Assembly (NCBI GenBank): GCA_963829135.1
Contig: CAWHHO010000006.1
Location: 372,001-436,000, forward strand
From: Kumtagia sp963829135
GTDB taxonomy: Bacteria > Pseudomonadota > Alphaproteobacteria > Rhizobiales > Rhizobiaceae
Reading direction: 5' to 3'
Length of the DNA stretch: 64,000 nt
Part shown: piece by piece, positions 17,690-27,418 of the stretch
Layout of the letters: the number at the start of each line of letters is the position of its first letter
How positions within the stretch are numbered: the stretch's first letter is position 1
Notes under the pieces: generated by a model
What the model saw: only the letters and a program-made list of their open reading frames with translations
Told to the model about the DNA's origin: nothing
Database searches by the model: none
Made by a program: the position numbers and the translations under genes

Positions 17690-18403
17690 ATGAGCGAACC
17701 ATCATTCGAAAGCGATTTGCAACCGGAAGAGCCCCGGCGGGAGCCGCTCCTTAACATTCCGCCGGTCGTCGTCGCGCTGTGCGTGATCTGTATCGCGATC
17801 CATTTGATTCGTGTCTATCTGCTGGATGTCAACCAGGACGTCGAACTGCTCCTGCGCTCCGCGTTCATTCCCGGCCGCTATTTTTATCAACTCGACGTCT
17901 ATGCGTTCACGACACCATTTACCTACGCGTTCCTGCATGGCAGCGCCGCGCACCTTATCGTCAATCTCATCTGGCTCGCGGCATTCGGATCGCCTCTGGC
18001 AAACCGGCTCGGCGTCGGCCGGTTCGCGCTGTTCTGGGCGGTTACCGGGCTGGCGGCAGTCGCGCTGCATTTCGCCATCCATCCGCACAGCGAGGCGCCT
18101 TTGATCGGTGCGTCGGGCGCCATATCCGGGATGATGGGTGCGGCCGCGCGATTTGCGTTTCGCGTCGATCGCAGCGGTCACAGGGTGTCGTTTTCAGGTC
18201 CGGTTCTGCCGATCCTGCATGTCCTAAAAATGCGAATGGTAGCGACATTCCTTCTGGTCTGGATGATCTCCAATTTCGTTACAGGTATCTACGGAATGGG
18301 CGTCGGGTCTGGCATGACGATCGCGTGGGAAGCGCATGTCGGTGGCTTCGTCGTCGGCTTCTTCGGCATATCTCTCTTCGTGCCGAGAGTTCCGACGCCT
18401 TGA
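17690..18403 (+). CDS. Rhomboid family intramembrane serine protease
   Basis: A 237-residue membrane protein with six predicted helices. The active-site Ser is in GASGAISG (helix 4, about 144) and the His in EAHVGGFVVGF (helix 6). The motif HGSAAHLIVNLIWLAAFG in helix 2 and loop is the other rhomboid hallmark. It cuts transmembrane segments of substrate proteins in the inner membrane; the substrate is unknown. The ATG at 17690 gives a short cytoplasmic N-terminus. Confidence 0.88.
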   Translation: MSEPSFESDLQPEEPRREPLLNIPPVVVALCVICIAIHLIRVYLLDVNQDVELLLRSAFIPGRYFYQLDVYAFTTPFTYAFLHGSAAHLIVNLIWLAAFGSPLANRLGVGRFALFWAVTGLAAVALHFAIHPHSEAPLIGASGAISGMMGAAARFAFRVDRSGHRVSFSGPVLPILHVLKMRMVATFLLVWMISNFVTGIYGMGVGSGMTIAWEAHVGGFVVGFFGISLFVPRVPTP

Positions 18404-18531
18404 CGGCAATGGTAGTGATCCCGCACTCGATTTCAAACACTTGCAATGGCTCTTCGCGAGATGCACGATGAATGTGGAGTGTGCGCAAGGGCATCACGCG
18501 CCGGCACATCCAAGGACTGTGGGAGGTCGCC

Positions 18532-18963
18532 ATGACGGTCAAGGCAATTCTTGAGCTGAAGGGTCACGACGTGTTTACGCTCGGGCCGAATGAGATGCTA
18601 TCCACTGCGGTCAAGATGCTGAGTGAGCGGCGCATCGGCGCGCTCGTCGTTACCAATGGCGATCGCAAGATCGTCGGCATTCTATCGGAGCGCGATATCG
18701 TGCGCGTCATCGGAAGAGACGGTGCCGCTGCCCTGAGCAAAACTGTCCGGGAGGTGATGACGCCCAAAGTCAACATCTGCAACGAGAACCATACTGTTAA
18801 CGAAGTCATGGAAATCATGACGCGCGGCAGGTTCCGGCATCTTCCCGTAGAAAAGAATGGCCAACTCGACGGAATCGTCTCGATTGGAGACGTAGTCAAG
18901 CGGCGCATCGAGGATGTCGAGCGCGAGGCAGCGCAGATCCGCGACTATATCGCACACGCTTGA
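18532..18963 (+). CDS. CBS-domain protein
   Basis: 143 residues, almost entirely two tandem CBS motifs (about 8-60: LSTAVKMLSERRIGALVVTN...GILSERDIVRVI; about 75-130: TVNEVMEIMTRGRFRHLPVEKNGQLDGIVSIGDVVK). Such stand-alone Bateman modules bind adenosine ligands (AMP, ATP, NAD) and regulate partners that cannot be named from sequence. GGGAGGTC precedes the ATG at 18532. It follows the rhomboid gene by 128 bases. Confidence 0.86.
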   Translation: MTVKAILELKGHDVFTLGPNEMLSTAVKMLSERRIGALVVTNGDRKIVGILSERDIVRVIGRDGAAALSKTVREVMTPKVNICNENHTVNEVMEIMTRGRFRHLPVEKNGQLDGIVSIGDVVKRRIEDVEREAAQIRDYIAHA

Positions 18964-19050
18964 GGCGGTCGCGGTCGCGGTGATGCCGCGAGCGCTGGCA
19001 CCCGTGGCGGGACGATGCGCTGGCGCCTCCCGTGGAGTGCGGTCCAATGC

Positions 19051-19101
19051 GCATGCCGTAAATGGCGAAGGCGCCGGTGCATTCGCATGCCGCAAATGGC
19101 G
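19051..19101. repeat. Short direct repeat (GCATGCCG[T/C]AAATGGCG)
   Basis: Two 17-base copies differing at one base start at 19051 and 19085, 34 bases apart, downstream of the CBS gene. Role unknown; too few copies to call an array. Confidence 0.5.
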
Positions 19102-19192
19102 GAAACACCGTTCAGTTTGATTACCGCCAGCCCATGACAGGCGGGGTTGGCTGCAACGCGCCGCCGAGGTGAACTGCATGGGCATCCAAAGT

Positions 19193-19305
19193 GAAAAAAA
19201 GGGCGATGGGGCCGAAGCCGCATCGCCCTGGGGCCCGACTATTACGAACCGGGGGATTCATCAAAGTCGGGTTTGAAACTCAAGTAATTCGCGACAGCAG
19301 CTGCC
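19193..19305 (-). ncRNA. Candidate small RNA with strong terminator
   Basis: On the minus strand a GGGCGATG/CATCGCCC hairpin (19201-19228), further closed by GGC-CGAA-GCC, is followed directly by seven T residues, a textbook intrinsic terminator. No minus-strand gene lies upstream of it. Before it is a second stem (CCCGACT/AGTCGGG, 19234-19240 with 19265-19271). A TATACT box near 19313-19318 could start a transcript of about 110 bases. The -35 region is poor. I cannot assign it to a known rhizobial sRNA family. Confidence 0.45.
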
Positions 19306-19677
19306 GCCTGCGAAGTATATAGGCAAGCAATTCCTTCAATTTATTGAGCGTTTTCTGCGGGGCAGGCTAGCGGCTCGTCTTGTTATTCGCTAAAGTAAAT
19401 GACGCGCACCACTCCTCATGCCCAATCACCACAATGTGGGATTGAAATTCTTCAGTGAGATTCCACATGTCAAACGTCTAGTTTTTTCTGTACAGTTGTC
19501 AAGAGCTAAGTTTGCAATTGTTTTGCGTAAAGTTTGGGCAGACTGTAAATCGATGGCTCGTACTAAGGGACGGATTGCATCAAGCAGTCATGCGCGCCAG
19601 TATCGCGCAAGATGAGACGGCAGTCTCGGAAGAGGCAAAGCAACGTCGAGTGTTTCTGGGAGAAAAACATCTTGGAT
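19306..19677. other. Upstream region of the TetR gene
   Basis: A relatively A/T-rich stretch that would hold the promoter of the sRNA candidate (minus) and of the TetR gene (plus). I see no clear operator palindrome and no gene. Confidence 0.4.
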
Positions 19678-20322
19678 ATGCATCATTTCGCCGATGTGAC
19701 TGCGCGAACGATAAAGACATCCCGACGGCTTAGACAGCGTCCTTTCGACAAGGTTGAAGCGCGGCGCATCGAACTTGCTGAAGCTGTTCTCATGACATTG
19801 GGAGAGCTTGGTTATGCGCGGACAAGCCTGCGGGAGATTGCGCAGAAATCAGGGTTCACACATGGCGTGTTCCATTACTATTTCCGCGACAAGGTCGATC
19901 TGATCTGCTGCAGCGTCAGGCACTACAAGTCAAAATGCATAACCCGGTACGACGAGGTTACGGCCTCCGCAAGAACGCGAGCTGAGCTGATGGAGGGCTT
20001 CCTTTCGAAACTGGGGGAGACAGTCAGAGAGGATGCGGCCATGCATCGGCTTTGGTACGATCTGCGCTCGCAAGCTTTGTTCGAGCCTTCGTTCCGCAGC
20101 GATGTACTCGAAATCGACAAGAACCTGGAGACCATGGTTTGGCGGATAACCTCCCGCTACGCTGAACTCGGCGGCACCAGACCGGTAGTTTCGCCGGAAG
20201 CGCTTTATGCCGTGTTCGACGGACTGTTCCAGAAATACCTGTTGAGGCATCTCTCGGAAGACCGCAAGGCCATCCCCGACTTGCTCGCAAGTATCAGGCA
20301 GTTGCTGCCGACCATCACGTGA
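19678..20322 (+). CDS. TetR/AcrR family transcriptional regulator
   Basis: About 214 residues. The N-terminal DNA-binding domain has the TetR signature TSLREIAQKSGFTHGVFHYYFRDKVDLI (given here in pieces: REIAQKSGFTHG, then FHYYFRDK), followed by an all-helical ligand/dimer domain. The early part (KVEARRIELAEAVL) is typical. Target genes are not obvious: neighbours are a CBS protein and yjhX on the other strand, so it may act elsewhere or on itself. The start at 19678 is chosen as the last ATG before the domain; a longer frame begins at 19612. Confidence 0.82.
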   Translation: MHHFADVTARTIKTSRRLRQRPFDKVEARRIELAEAVLMTLGELGYARTSLREIAQKSGFTHGVFHYYFRDKVDLICCSVRHYKSKCITRYDEVTASARTRAELMEGFLSKLGETVREDAAMHRLWYDLRSQALFEPSFRSDVLEIDKNLETMVWRITSRYAELGGTRPVVSPEALYAVFDGLFQKYLLRHLSEDRKAIPDLLASIRQLLPTIT

Positions 20323-20374
20323 CCAAGAAAGGGAGCCGGAGACCGTGGCAGGTCCCCGGATCTGTCTATGTCCA

Positions 20375-20632
20375 CTAGCGGTTATCGAGTTCGGAACGCA
20401 CGAGCGAAAGCCCGCGCCGAGTGATACGGTACGGACCGCCCTCGGATGAGGCTACCGCCTTTCTGCGTTTCAGCTTGCGAAACAGCGCCAGATCGAGACC
20501 TGGATACCGCCAGCCATCGCGCGTCAGGCAATAGGCCTCCGCGATCCGCCTTCTTTCGTTCTTTTCGATCTTGATGCACCCGCCTTGCGCGAGCAGATGC
20601 AGAATGCGCTGTTCATTGCGCGAAATGTCCAT
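20375..20632 (-). CDS. yjhX: YjhX family (UPF0386) putative toxin
   Basis: An 85-residue protein matching the YjhX/UPF0386 family: start MDISRNEQRILHLLAQGG, middle CLTRDGWRYPG.DLALFRKLKRR and end GPYRITRRGLSLVRSELDNR. In E. coli YjhX is reported as the toxin of the YjhX/YjhQ pair and affects topoisomerase I. No YjhQ-like acetyltransferase antitoxin is adjacent; the GNAT gene at 22406 is 1.8 kb away on the other strand and is not obviously YjhQ. The ATG at 20632 gives the family length. Confidence 0.82.
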   Translation of the reverse strand: MDISRNEQRILHLLAQGGCIKIEKNERRRIAEAYCLTRDGWRYPGLDLALFRKLKRRKAVASSEGGPYRITRRGLSLVRSELDNR

Positions 20633-20670
20633 TGAGATTGGTCCCGGAAAACCTGGCCGAATGGCCAACC

Positions 20671-20746
20671 AAAAAAGCCGCCGCCGCGAACGATCGCGGC
20701 ACGGGGGTTTAGGTTTTCATGCCCTGCCTTGCCATAAAGGCAGGGC
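20671..20746 (-). terminator. Terminator-like leader structures upstream of yjhX
   Basis: Reading on the minus strand toward yjhX there is a perfect 10-bp hairpin (20721-20746, stem GCCCTGCCTT), then a 7-bp hairpin GCCGCGA/TCGCGGC (20683-20700), then six T residues (20671-20676), 38 bases before the yjhX ATG. It could be an attenuator or the end of a short RNA. Confidence 0.42.
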
Positions 20747-20909
20747 TTCAGCGGGTCTGAGCGGTCTTAGACATCCACACTCCATCGGGAGGGCCGGCAC
20801 ATACACCGAAATTCGCCGTCACGCCAGTATGCGGGACGCTTGCCTCGCTGTGCTGGTTGCGGTAGCCGAAATCAGGACGCGCTTCTCGATTTCCGGATAC
20901 ATCAAACTC

Positions 20910-22409
20910 ATGACCATCATCGACACCCGCACTCCAGATCCGAAACGCTATATCCCCGGCGCATCCGGCGACTGGGAGGTGATCATCGGCCTGGAAGTCC
21001 ATGCGCAGGTGACATCCGAGGCAAAGCTTTTTTCGGGAGCATCGACCTCGTTCGGCGCGGCGCCCAACGACAATGTCAGCCTCGTCGACGCGGCGATGCC
21101 CGGCATGCTGCCGGTGATCAATGAGGAATGCGTGCGCCAGGCAATTCGCACCGGCCTCGGCCTGAAGGCGCAGATAAATTTCAAGTCCGTCTTTGACCGG
21201 AAGAATTATTTCTATCCCGATCTGCCGCAGGGCTACCAGATTTCGCAGTTCAAGCAGCCGATCGTCGGCGAGGGCACGGTAACAGTGTCCGTCGGCCCGG
21301 ATTCGAAGGGACAGTTCGAGGAGATCGAAGTCGGCGTCGAACGGCTGCATCTGGAGCAGGACGCGGGCAAGTCGATGCACGACCAGCATCCGACGATGTC
21401 CTATGTCGACCTGAATCGTTCGGGCGTGGCGCTGATGGAGATCGTGTCGAAGCCCGACATGCGTTCATCCGACGAGGCCAAGGCCTACATGACCAAGCTG
21501 CGCACCATCGTCCGCTACCTGGGCACCTGTGACGGCAACATGGACGAAGGTTCGATGCGCGCCGACGTCAATGTTTCCGTGCGACGGCCGGGCGAGGCGT
21601 TCGGAACGCGCTGTGAGATCAAGAATGTCAATTCAATCCGCTTCATGGGTCAAGCGATCGAATACGAAGCAAGGCGGCAGATTGCGATCCTGGAAGACGG
21701 TGGGGAGATCGACCAGGAAACGCGCCTGTTCGACCCCAACAAGGGTGAGACCCGGTCGATGCGCTCCAAGGAAGAAGCGCATGACTACCGCTATTTCCCC
21801 GACCCCGACCTGCTGCCGCTTGAGTTCGACCAGGCCTATGTCGATGCGCTCGCCGCGCACCTGCCGGAACTGCCGGATGACAAGCGTCTGCGTCTGATCT
21901 CCGGCCTCGGGCTGTCGCCATATGATGCATCGATCCTGGTGTCGGAAAAGGCAATTGCCGACTATTTCGAGAAGGTGGCTGCCGGCCGCGATGGCAAGAC
22001 GGCCGCGAACTGGGTCATCAACGATCTTCTCGGTGCCTTGAACAAGGCCGGGAAAGCCATTGAAGAATCTCCCATTTCGCCCGATCAGCTGGGCGGGATA
22101 GTCGATCTTATCAAGGAGGGAACAATCTCCGGCAAGATCGCCAAAGACCTTTTCGAGATCATCTGGAGCGAGGGTGGCGATCCCAAGGCGCTGGTTGAAA
22201 GTCGCGGCATGAAACAGGTGACCGACACCGGCGCAATCGAAAAGGCCGTGGACGAGGTCATCGCCGCCAATCCAGACAAAGTGGCGCAGGCGAGAGCCAA
22301 GCCGACGCTGGCGGGCTGGTTCGTCGGTCAGGTGATGAAGGCGACCGGTGGCAAGGCCAATCCGCAGGCGGTCAACGACCTGGTAAAGGCCAAGCTCGGG
22401 ATCGAATGA
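20910..22409 (+). CDS. gatB: Aspartyl/glutamyl-tRNA amidotransferase subunit B
   Basis: Subunit B of the GatCAB complex, which converts Glu-tRNA(Gln) and often Asp-tRNA(Asn) into the amidated forms for translation. 499 residues, the normal size. The kinase-like domain opens with WEVIIGLEVHAQ and includes NYFYPDLPQGYQISQ, ETRLFDPNKGETRSMRSKEEAHDYRYFPDPDL (cited in pieces: GETRSMRSKEEAHDYRYF) and a C-terminal YqeY-like helical tail ending VNDLVKAKLG. gatC and gatA are not adjacent, as is usual in rhizobia. The gene overlaps the following acetyltransferase gene by four bases. Confidence 0.95.
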   Translation: MTIIDTRTPDPKRYIPGASGDWEVIIGLEVHAQVTSEAKLFSGASTSFGAAPNDNVSLVDAAMPGMLPVINEECVRQAIRTGLGLKAQINFKSVFDRKNYFYPDLPQGYQISQFKQPIVGEGTVTVSVGPDSKGQFEEIEVGVERLHLEQDAGKSMHDQHPTMSYVDLNRSGVALMEIVSKPDMRSSDEAKAYMTKLRTIVRYLGTCDGNMDEGSMRADVNVSVRRPGEAFGTRCEIKNVNSIRFMGQAIEYEARRQIAILEDGGEIDQETRLFDPNKGETRSMRSKEEAHDYRYFPDPDLLPLEFDQAYVDALAAHLPELPDDKRLRLISGLGLSPYDASILVSEKAIADYFEKVAAGRDGKTAANWVINDLLGALNKAGKAIEESPISPDQLGGIVDLIKEGTISGKIAKDLFEIIWSEGGDPKALVESRGMKQVTDTGAIEKAVDEVIAANPDKVAQARAKPTLAGWFVGQVMKATGGKANPQAVNDLVKAKLGIE

Positions 22410-22900
22410 TGTTCGTCCGCACTGCCAGCGAGCGCGACCTCCCGGCGGTGCGCGCGCTGCTGGTCGAGACATGGCACGTCACCTACGATTCGATCTATGG
22501 CGTCGATCGGGTCACGGACATCACCGACGACTGGCATTCGATCGCCTCCCTCAAGGCGCGCCTGGTCAGGCCGAACTCCGAGTTTCTGGTCGCCGACGAC
22601 GGCATTCGGATCGGCGGCATGGCTTACGCCGCCGCCTCGACGGATCCATCGATCGTGATCCTGAACCAGCTCTATGTCAGCCCGGGCCTGCAGCGGTCGG
22701 GGCTGGGACGCATGTTGTTGCGCGAGATCGAGGACAGTTTCCCCGAAGCGCGGATCATCCGGCTGGAGGTTGAGCCGGCGAATGCGGCTGCCGTCGCCTT
22801 CTACGCGCAGAACGGCTTTGCGGAGGTCGGCAGCGTCGCGAACTGCGGAGGCGCGGCCTCAGGCATTCCTGCACTCACTCTCGAAAAGCAGTTGGCCTGA
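22406..22900 (+). CDS. GNAT family N-acetyltransferase
   Basis: A 164-residue acetyltransferase. The acetyl-CoA-binding motif A is QRSGLGRMLL after LNQLYVSPGL (about 88-104), and motif B FYAQNGFAEVG follows (about 130). Substrate unknown; related proteins acetylate small amines or protein N-termini. It starts inside the gatB stop (ATGATG), so translation is probably coupled to gatB. The fold and length are ordinary for the family. Confidence 0.85.
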   Translation: MMFVRTASERDLPAVRALLVETWHVTYDSIYGVDRVTDITDDWHSIASLKARLVRPNSEFLVADDGIRIGGMAYAAASTDPSIVILNQLYVSPGLQRSGLGRMLLREIEDSFPEARIIRLEVEPANAAAVAFYAQNGFAEVGSVANCGGAASGIPALTLEKQLA

Positions 22901-22987
22901 CCCTGGAACCTTCTCCACCGGTTTCGGAAAAACATGTTGAAACAAATATTTAGTCGCCGGGCGAATCTGAAAAGTTCGCAAGACGTG

Positions 22988-23731
22988 TCAGCGGCCCTTC
23001 ACCTTCAACAGGCGCGTGTACTTCTTCAGGGATAGCAGGCCTACATAAATGGCGGCTCCGGCAATGAACGTCACAAGCCAGGCCGTATCGACCCCCGGTT
23101 TGTATTCGACCAGCAGGTCGCGGGCTGCCTCCATCGAGAACAGAACCACGATGATGGCAAACAGCCCGGAATATTCCCGCCGCAGGATATTTCGCAGCGA
23201 GAAGGTTAGCTCCGAAGCTTTCCATCCGCTCAGTTTCGGAAAGAAGGCCGGCACCTCGCTTGCCCATGCAAGATAGGTGCCGCCGAACTTCTCGGCGAGA
23301 AACCGTTCCTCTGTCGCAATGATGCGCTCCAGATAGATGATCAGGAAAAGAAGCATGAGCATCGAGAAGTAGACATCCTGCGTGAACAGCGCGATTGCCA
23401 TGTAGATGATGGCGTTGCCGAGATAGAGCGGGTTGCGTGTCAGCGAATACATGCCCGTCGTGTTCAGCGTATCGGCGATCTGGCTCCGCGTGTTTCGACC
23501 CGATGTGCCGGTTGGAACGAAAGCCACAGTGAACGCACGCAAACCGAGGCCAAGAAAAGCCAAGGCGATGCAGGCCGATTCATAGAGGCTATCAGCCGTC
23601 TGGCCAAAGCTGGCTTCAATCACCTCCGGTTTATTGATTGCCAACAGGCCAAGCGGGAAGAAGCCGAGCAAAACGTAGCTTCGCCAGCGGAAGAACCAGC
23701 TTCCCTGGCGCACAATGGAATCGATGATCAT
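22988..23731 (-). CDS. Isoprenylcysteine/phospholipid methyltransferase-family membrane protein
   Basis: A 247-residue membrane protein with about five or six helices. The ICMT/PEMT hallmark YSLTRNPLYLGNAIIYMAIA followed by ERIIATEERFLAEKFG (a Glu-Glu pair that helps bind S-adenosylmethionine) is at about 120-170. Such enzymes methylate lipids or prenylated/small thiol substrates in the inner membrane. The start at 23731 leaves the first helix intact; the frame extends far upstream without family similarity. Confidence 0.8.
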   Translation of the reverse strand: MIIDSIVRQGSWFFRWRSYVLLGFFPLGLLAINKPEVIEASFGQTADSLYESACIALAFLGLGLRAFTVAFVPTGTSGRNTRSQIADTLNTTGMYSLTRNPLYLGNAIIYMAIALFTQDVYFSMLMLLFLIIYLERIIATEERFLAEKFGGTYLAWASEVPAFFPKLSGWKASELTFSLRNILRREYSGLFAIIVVLFSMEAARDLLVEYKPGVDTAWLVTFIAGAAIYVGLLSLKKYTRLLKVKGR

Positions 23732-23893
23732 GAATGGTCTCTTGTGGGCAGCGGCGAACACTCGTTTGAGTTCTGGTCGAATTTGCGGCGGATTGGCCGA
23801 TGTTTGCTGGCCCAGCGATTGAAGCCCTTGCCATCGCGAATGCCTGACGCCATAAGCGGGATGCCGGAAATGAGCTGGCGATAAGGTACTTCG

Positions 23894-24292
23894 ATGAAGA
23901 ATTTCTTCCTTCAGTTCTTTACCTGGTGGAACGGTCAGACGCTTGGCACCCGCTTCCATACCTGGCGATACGGGAGACGTGTCGGCGCGGATGAGGAAGG
24001 CAACGTCTACTACGAGGGCGGTACCGATTCGGAAGGCCGCACGCGGCGTTGGGTGGTTTACAACGGCATCGCAGAAGCCTCGCGTATTCCGCCGGGCTGG
24101 CACGGCTGGATGCATCATCGTGTCGATGTTGCGCCCTCCCAGGAAAGCTACGTGCCACGTGCTTGGCAGAAGCCTCACGAGGCAAATCTAACCGGCAGCG
24201 CCGCCGCATACCGTCCCCCGGGTTCGCTGGCCCATGGCTCGCACCGTCCACAGGTTACAGGCGATTATGACGCCTGGACGCCGGGCGGCTAA
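23894..24292 (+). CDS. NADH:ubiquinone oxidoreductase accessory subunit, NDUFA12 family
   Basis: A 132-residue alphaproteobacterial homologue of the mitochondrial complex I subunit NDUFA12 (B17.2). The signature WWNGQTLGTRFHTWRYGRRVGADEEGN and WVVYNGIAEASRIPPGWHGWMHH (both read in part) is clear. It sits on the matrix/cytoplasmic side of complex I and is an assembly or stability factor. This family marks the alphaproteobacteria-mitochondria link. It is followed by DUF2155 and aat, a gene order I recall as recurrent in rhizobia. Confidence 0.9.
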   Translation: MKNFFLQFFTWWNGQTLGTRFHTWRYGRRVGADEEGNVYYEGGTDSEGRTRRWVVYNGIAEASRIPPGWHGWMHHRVDVAPSQESYVPRAWQKPHEANLTGSAAAYRPPGSLAHGSHRPQVTGDYDAWTPGG

Positions 24293-24384
24293 GCATCGGA
24301 CTTTTCTCGCCACAATCCGGCACTAACGCGTTGATGACCTCTCGCGGCGATGCCTGTCGGGCCACTAGGCGACCCCATTCCGGA

Positions 24385-24825
24385 ATGATCCGCATGATGC
24401 TTAATCTGAAAATGCGCGACACGATGATCGCGGCAAGCGTAGCCACCGCGCTGACGGTCGCACTCGCACCAGCCCATGCCGAGCGCATCAGCAATGCAGT
24501 TGCCGAGTTCACAGGGGTCGACAAGATTACCGGCCGGACCATCACTTTTGACGTCTATATCAATGAGACTGTGCAGTTCGGTGCGCTGCAGGTTACGCCG
24601 CGCGTCTGCTACTCGCGGCCGAAGGAGGAAGACCCGAAGACGGACTCTTTCGTTGAAGTTGATGAGATCACGCTCGACCGCAAGATACGGCGCATCTTCA
24701 CCGGCTGGATGTTCGCAGAAAGCCCTGGCCTGAATGCGGTAGAGCACGCGGTCTATGACGTGTGGCTGAAAAGCTGCAAAACGAAGTCGGATGTCCCAGC
24801 CCCGCAACCCCCCAAGACGAACTGA
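24385..24825 (+). CDS. DUF2155 domain-containing exported protein
   Basis: About 146 residues with a signal sequence (IAASVATALTVALAPAHA) and a DUF2155 domain: EFTGVDKITGRTITFDVYI, QFGALQVTPRVCYSR and IFTGWMFAESPGLNAVEHAVYDVWLKSC (shown in short pieces). Periplasmic or outer-membrane-associated, function unknown. The start at 24385 is one of several nearby ATGs, and the mature part is unaffected. Its stop is 11 bases from the stop of convergent aat. Confidence 0.82.
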   Translation: MIRMMLNLKMRDTMIAASVATALTVALAPAHAERISNAVAEFTGVDKITGRTITFDVYINETVQFGALQVTPRVCYSRPKEEDPKTDSFVEVDEITLDRKIRRIFTGWMFAESPGLNAVEHAVYDVWLKSCKTKSDVPAPQPPKTN

Positions 24826-24836
24826 GGCCGAGTGCC

Positions 24837-25454
24837 TTAAGGAGAGAATGTCGCGTTCGATTCCAGCGCTTCGGCCAGCATCAGTTCATATTTTCGCCGT
24901 GGCACATCGATCGCGCCAAACCGCTTAAGGTGTTCGGTGGTGAACTGCGTGTCGAGAAGCATGAATTCACGCTCGCGAAGCCGCTCCACCAGATGGACGA
25001 GGCAGACTTTCGAGGCGTCGGTTTCGCGGGAAAACATGCTCTCTCCGAAGAAGGCGCGCCCAAGCGTCACTCCGTAGAGGCCGCCAACAAGATCGCCGTC
25101 GCGCCAGGCTTCGACCGAGTGCGCATGGCCAACCCTGAACAGTTCCAGATAAGCTTCGCGGATTGGCGCGTTGATCCAGGTAGAGCGGCGGTTTTCACGG
25201 GTCTCGGCGCATGCATCAATGACCCCGCAGAAGTTGCTGTCGATGCGAATATCGAAAAGGCCCTGCCTGGCGACCTTGCGGAGGCTTCTTGGGACGTGGA
25301 AGTCATTGAGCGGAATAATGCCGCGCGCCTCCGGCCGAACCCAGAAAACCTCGGGGTCATCTGCAGTCTCGGCCATCGGAAACACACCCGAAGCATAGGC
25401 TTTGAGGAGCAGATCGGTCGGTATCTTTTGGCCGGGAGCGAGAGGACGTGCCAT
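24837..25454 (-). CDS. aat: Leucyl/phenylalanyl-tRNA-protein transferase
   Basis: Transfers Leu or Phe from tRNA to N-terminal Lys/Arg of proteins, making them ClpAP substrates by the N-end rule. About 205 residues, the rhizobial norm. Motifs: AYASGVFPMAE near the start, WINAPIREAY, GRAFFGESMFS and LLDTQFTTEHLKRFGA. The ATG at 25454 is preferred; an in-frame GTG at 25478 adds eight residues. It is last in the row dsbA-like, aroQ, accB, accC, aat on the minus strand. Confidence 0.92.
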   Translation of the reverse strand: MARPLAPGQKIPTDLLLKAYASGVFPMAETADDPEVFWVRPEARGIIPLNDFHVPRSLRKVARQGLFDIRIDSNFCGVIDACAETRENRRSTWINAPIREAYLELFRVGHAHSVEAWRDGDLVGGLYGVTLGRAFFGESMFSRETDASKVCLVHLVERLREREFMLLDTQFTTEHLKRFGAIDVPRRKYELMLAEALESNATFSP

Positions 25455-25590
25455 TACCGCCTTGTTGACCCTGAGCACTGGAGCGGTTCAGTTTTACAGT
25501 ATTGATGATCGCGCTCTCAATCCATGCTTATCGCGCTTCATAACCAGAAAGCTGCAACCTCATTTTTCGAGGTCGGCTTTAGGTCACAAC

Positions 25591-26935
<1,345 letters not shown>

Positions 26936-26947
26936 CGGCTCTGCGAC

Positions 26948-27416
26948 CTACTCGATCACCACCAGCGGCATTCCGTATTCCACCGGCTGGGAATCCTCGA
27001 TGAGGATGGCCGTAACGGTTCCGGCGCGCGGCGAAGGGATCTGGTTCATCGTCTTCATGGCTTCGATGATCAGCAACGTCTGCCCTTCACGCACCGACTG
27101 GCCAACCTCGACGAAAGCCTTGGCATCCGGGCGAGGGCGACAAATATGCGGTGCCGACCATCGGTGAGGTGACGGCGTTCTTGGACGGATCAACGGGCGC
27201 GGCAACCGGCGCGGCTGCCACCCCAGGAGCGGCGAGCGCAGGCATCATCGGCGCCGGCATCGCCTGCGCATAGGCGTGAACGGGAGCCGCATGGCGCGCG
27301 ACGCGCACTTTGAGCTCGCCGAGCTCGACCTCGAGTTCCGTTAGGTTGGTGTCGTTCAGGATCCCGGCGAGATCGCGGATAAACTGCTGATCAACATCCG
27401 TTTTCTTAGTCGACAT
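26948..27416 (-). CDS. accB: Acetyl-CoA carboxylase biotin carboxyl carrier protein (one apparent frameshift)
   Basis: Carries biotin between AccC and the carboxyltransferase. The N-terminal helix (QQFIRDLAGILNDTNLTELEVE), an Ala/Pro-rich linker and the lipoyl/biotinyl domain are visible; biotin attaches to Lys in EAMKTMNQ. One extra base near 27126-27131 splits SPMVGTAYLSPSP from AKAFVEVGQSVREGQ. About 155 residues when joined. It follows aroQ by two bases and precedes accC, so the three are one operon. Confidence 0.88.
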
Positions 27417-27418
27417 AA

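Noticed and set aside
19051..19101. Possible CRISPR-like array
   Set aside because: Only two 17-base copies with a 17-base gap, no further units and no cas genes.
22406..22900. GNAT protein as the YjhQ antitoxin of yjhX
   Set aside because: It is 1.8 kb from yjhX, on the opposite strand, and translationally linked to gatB instead.
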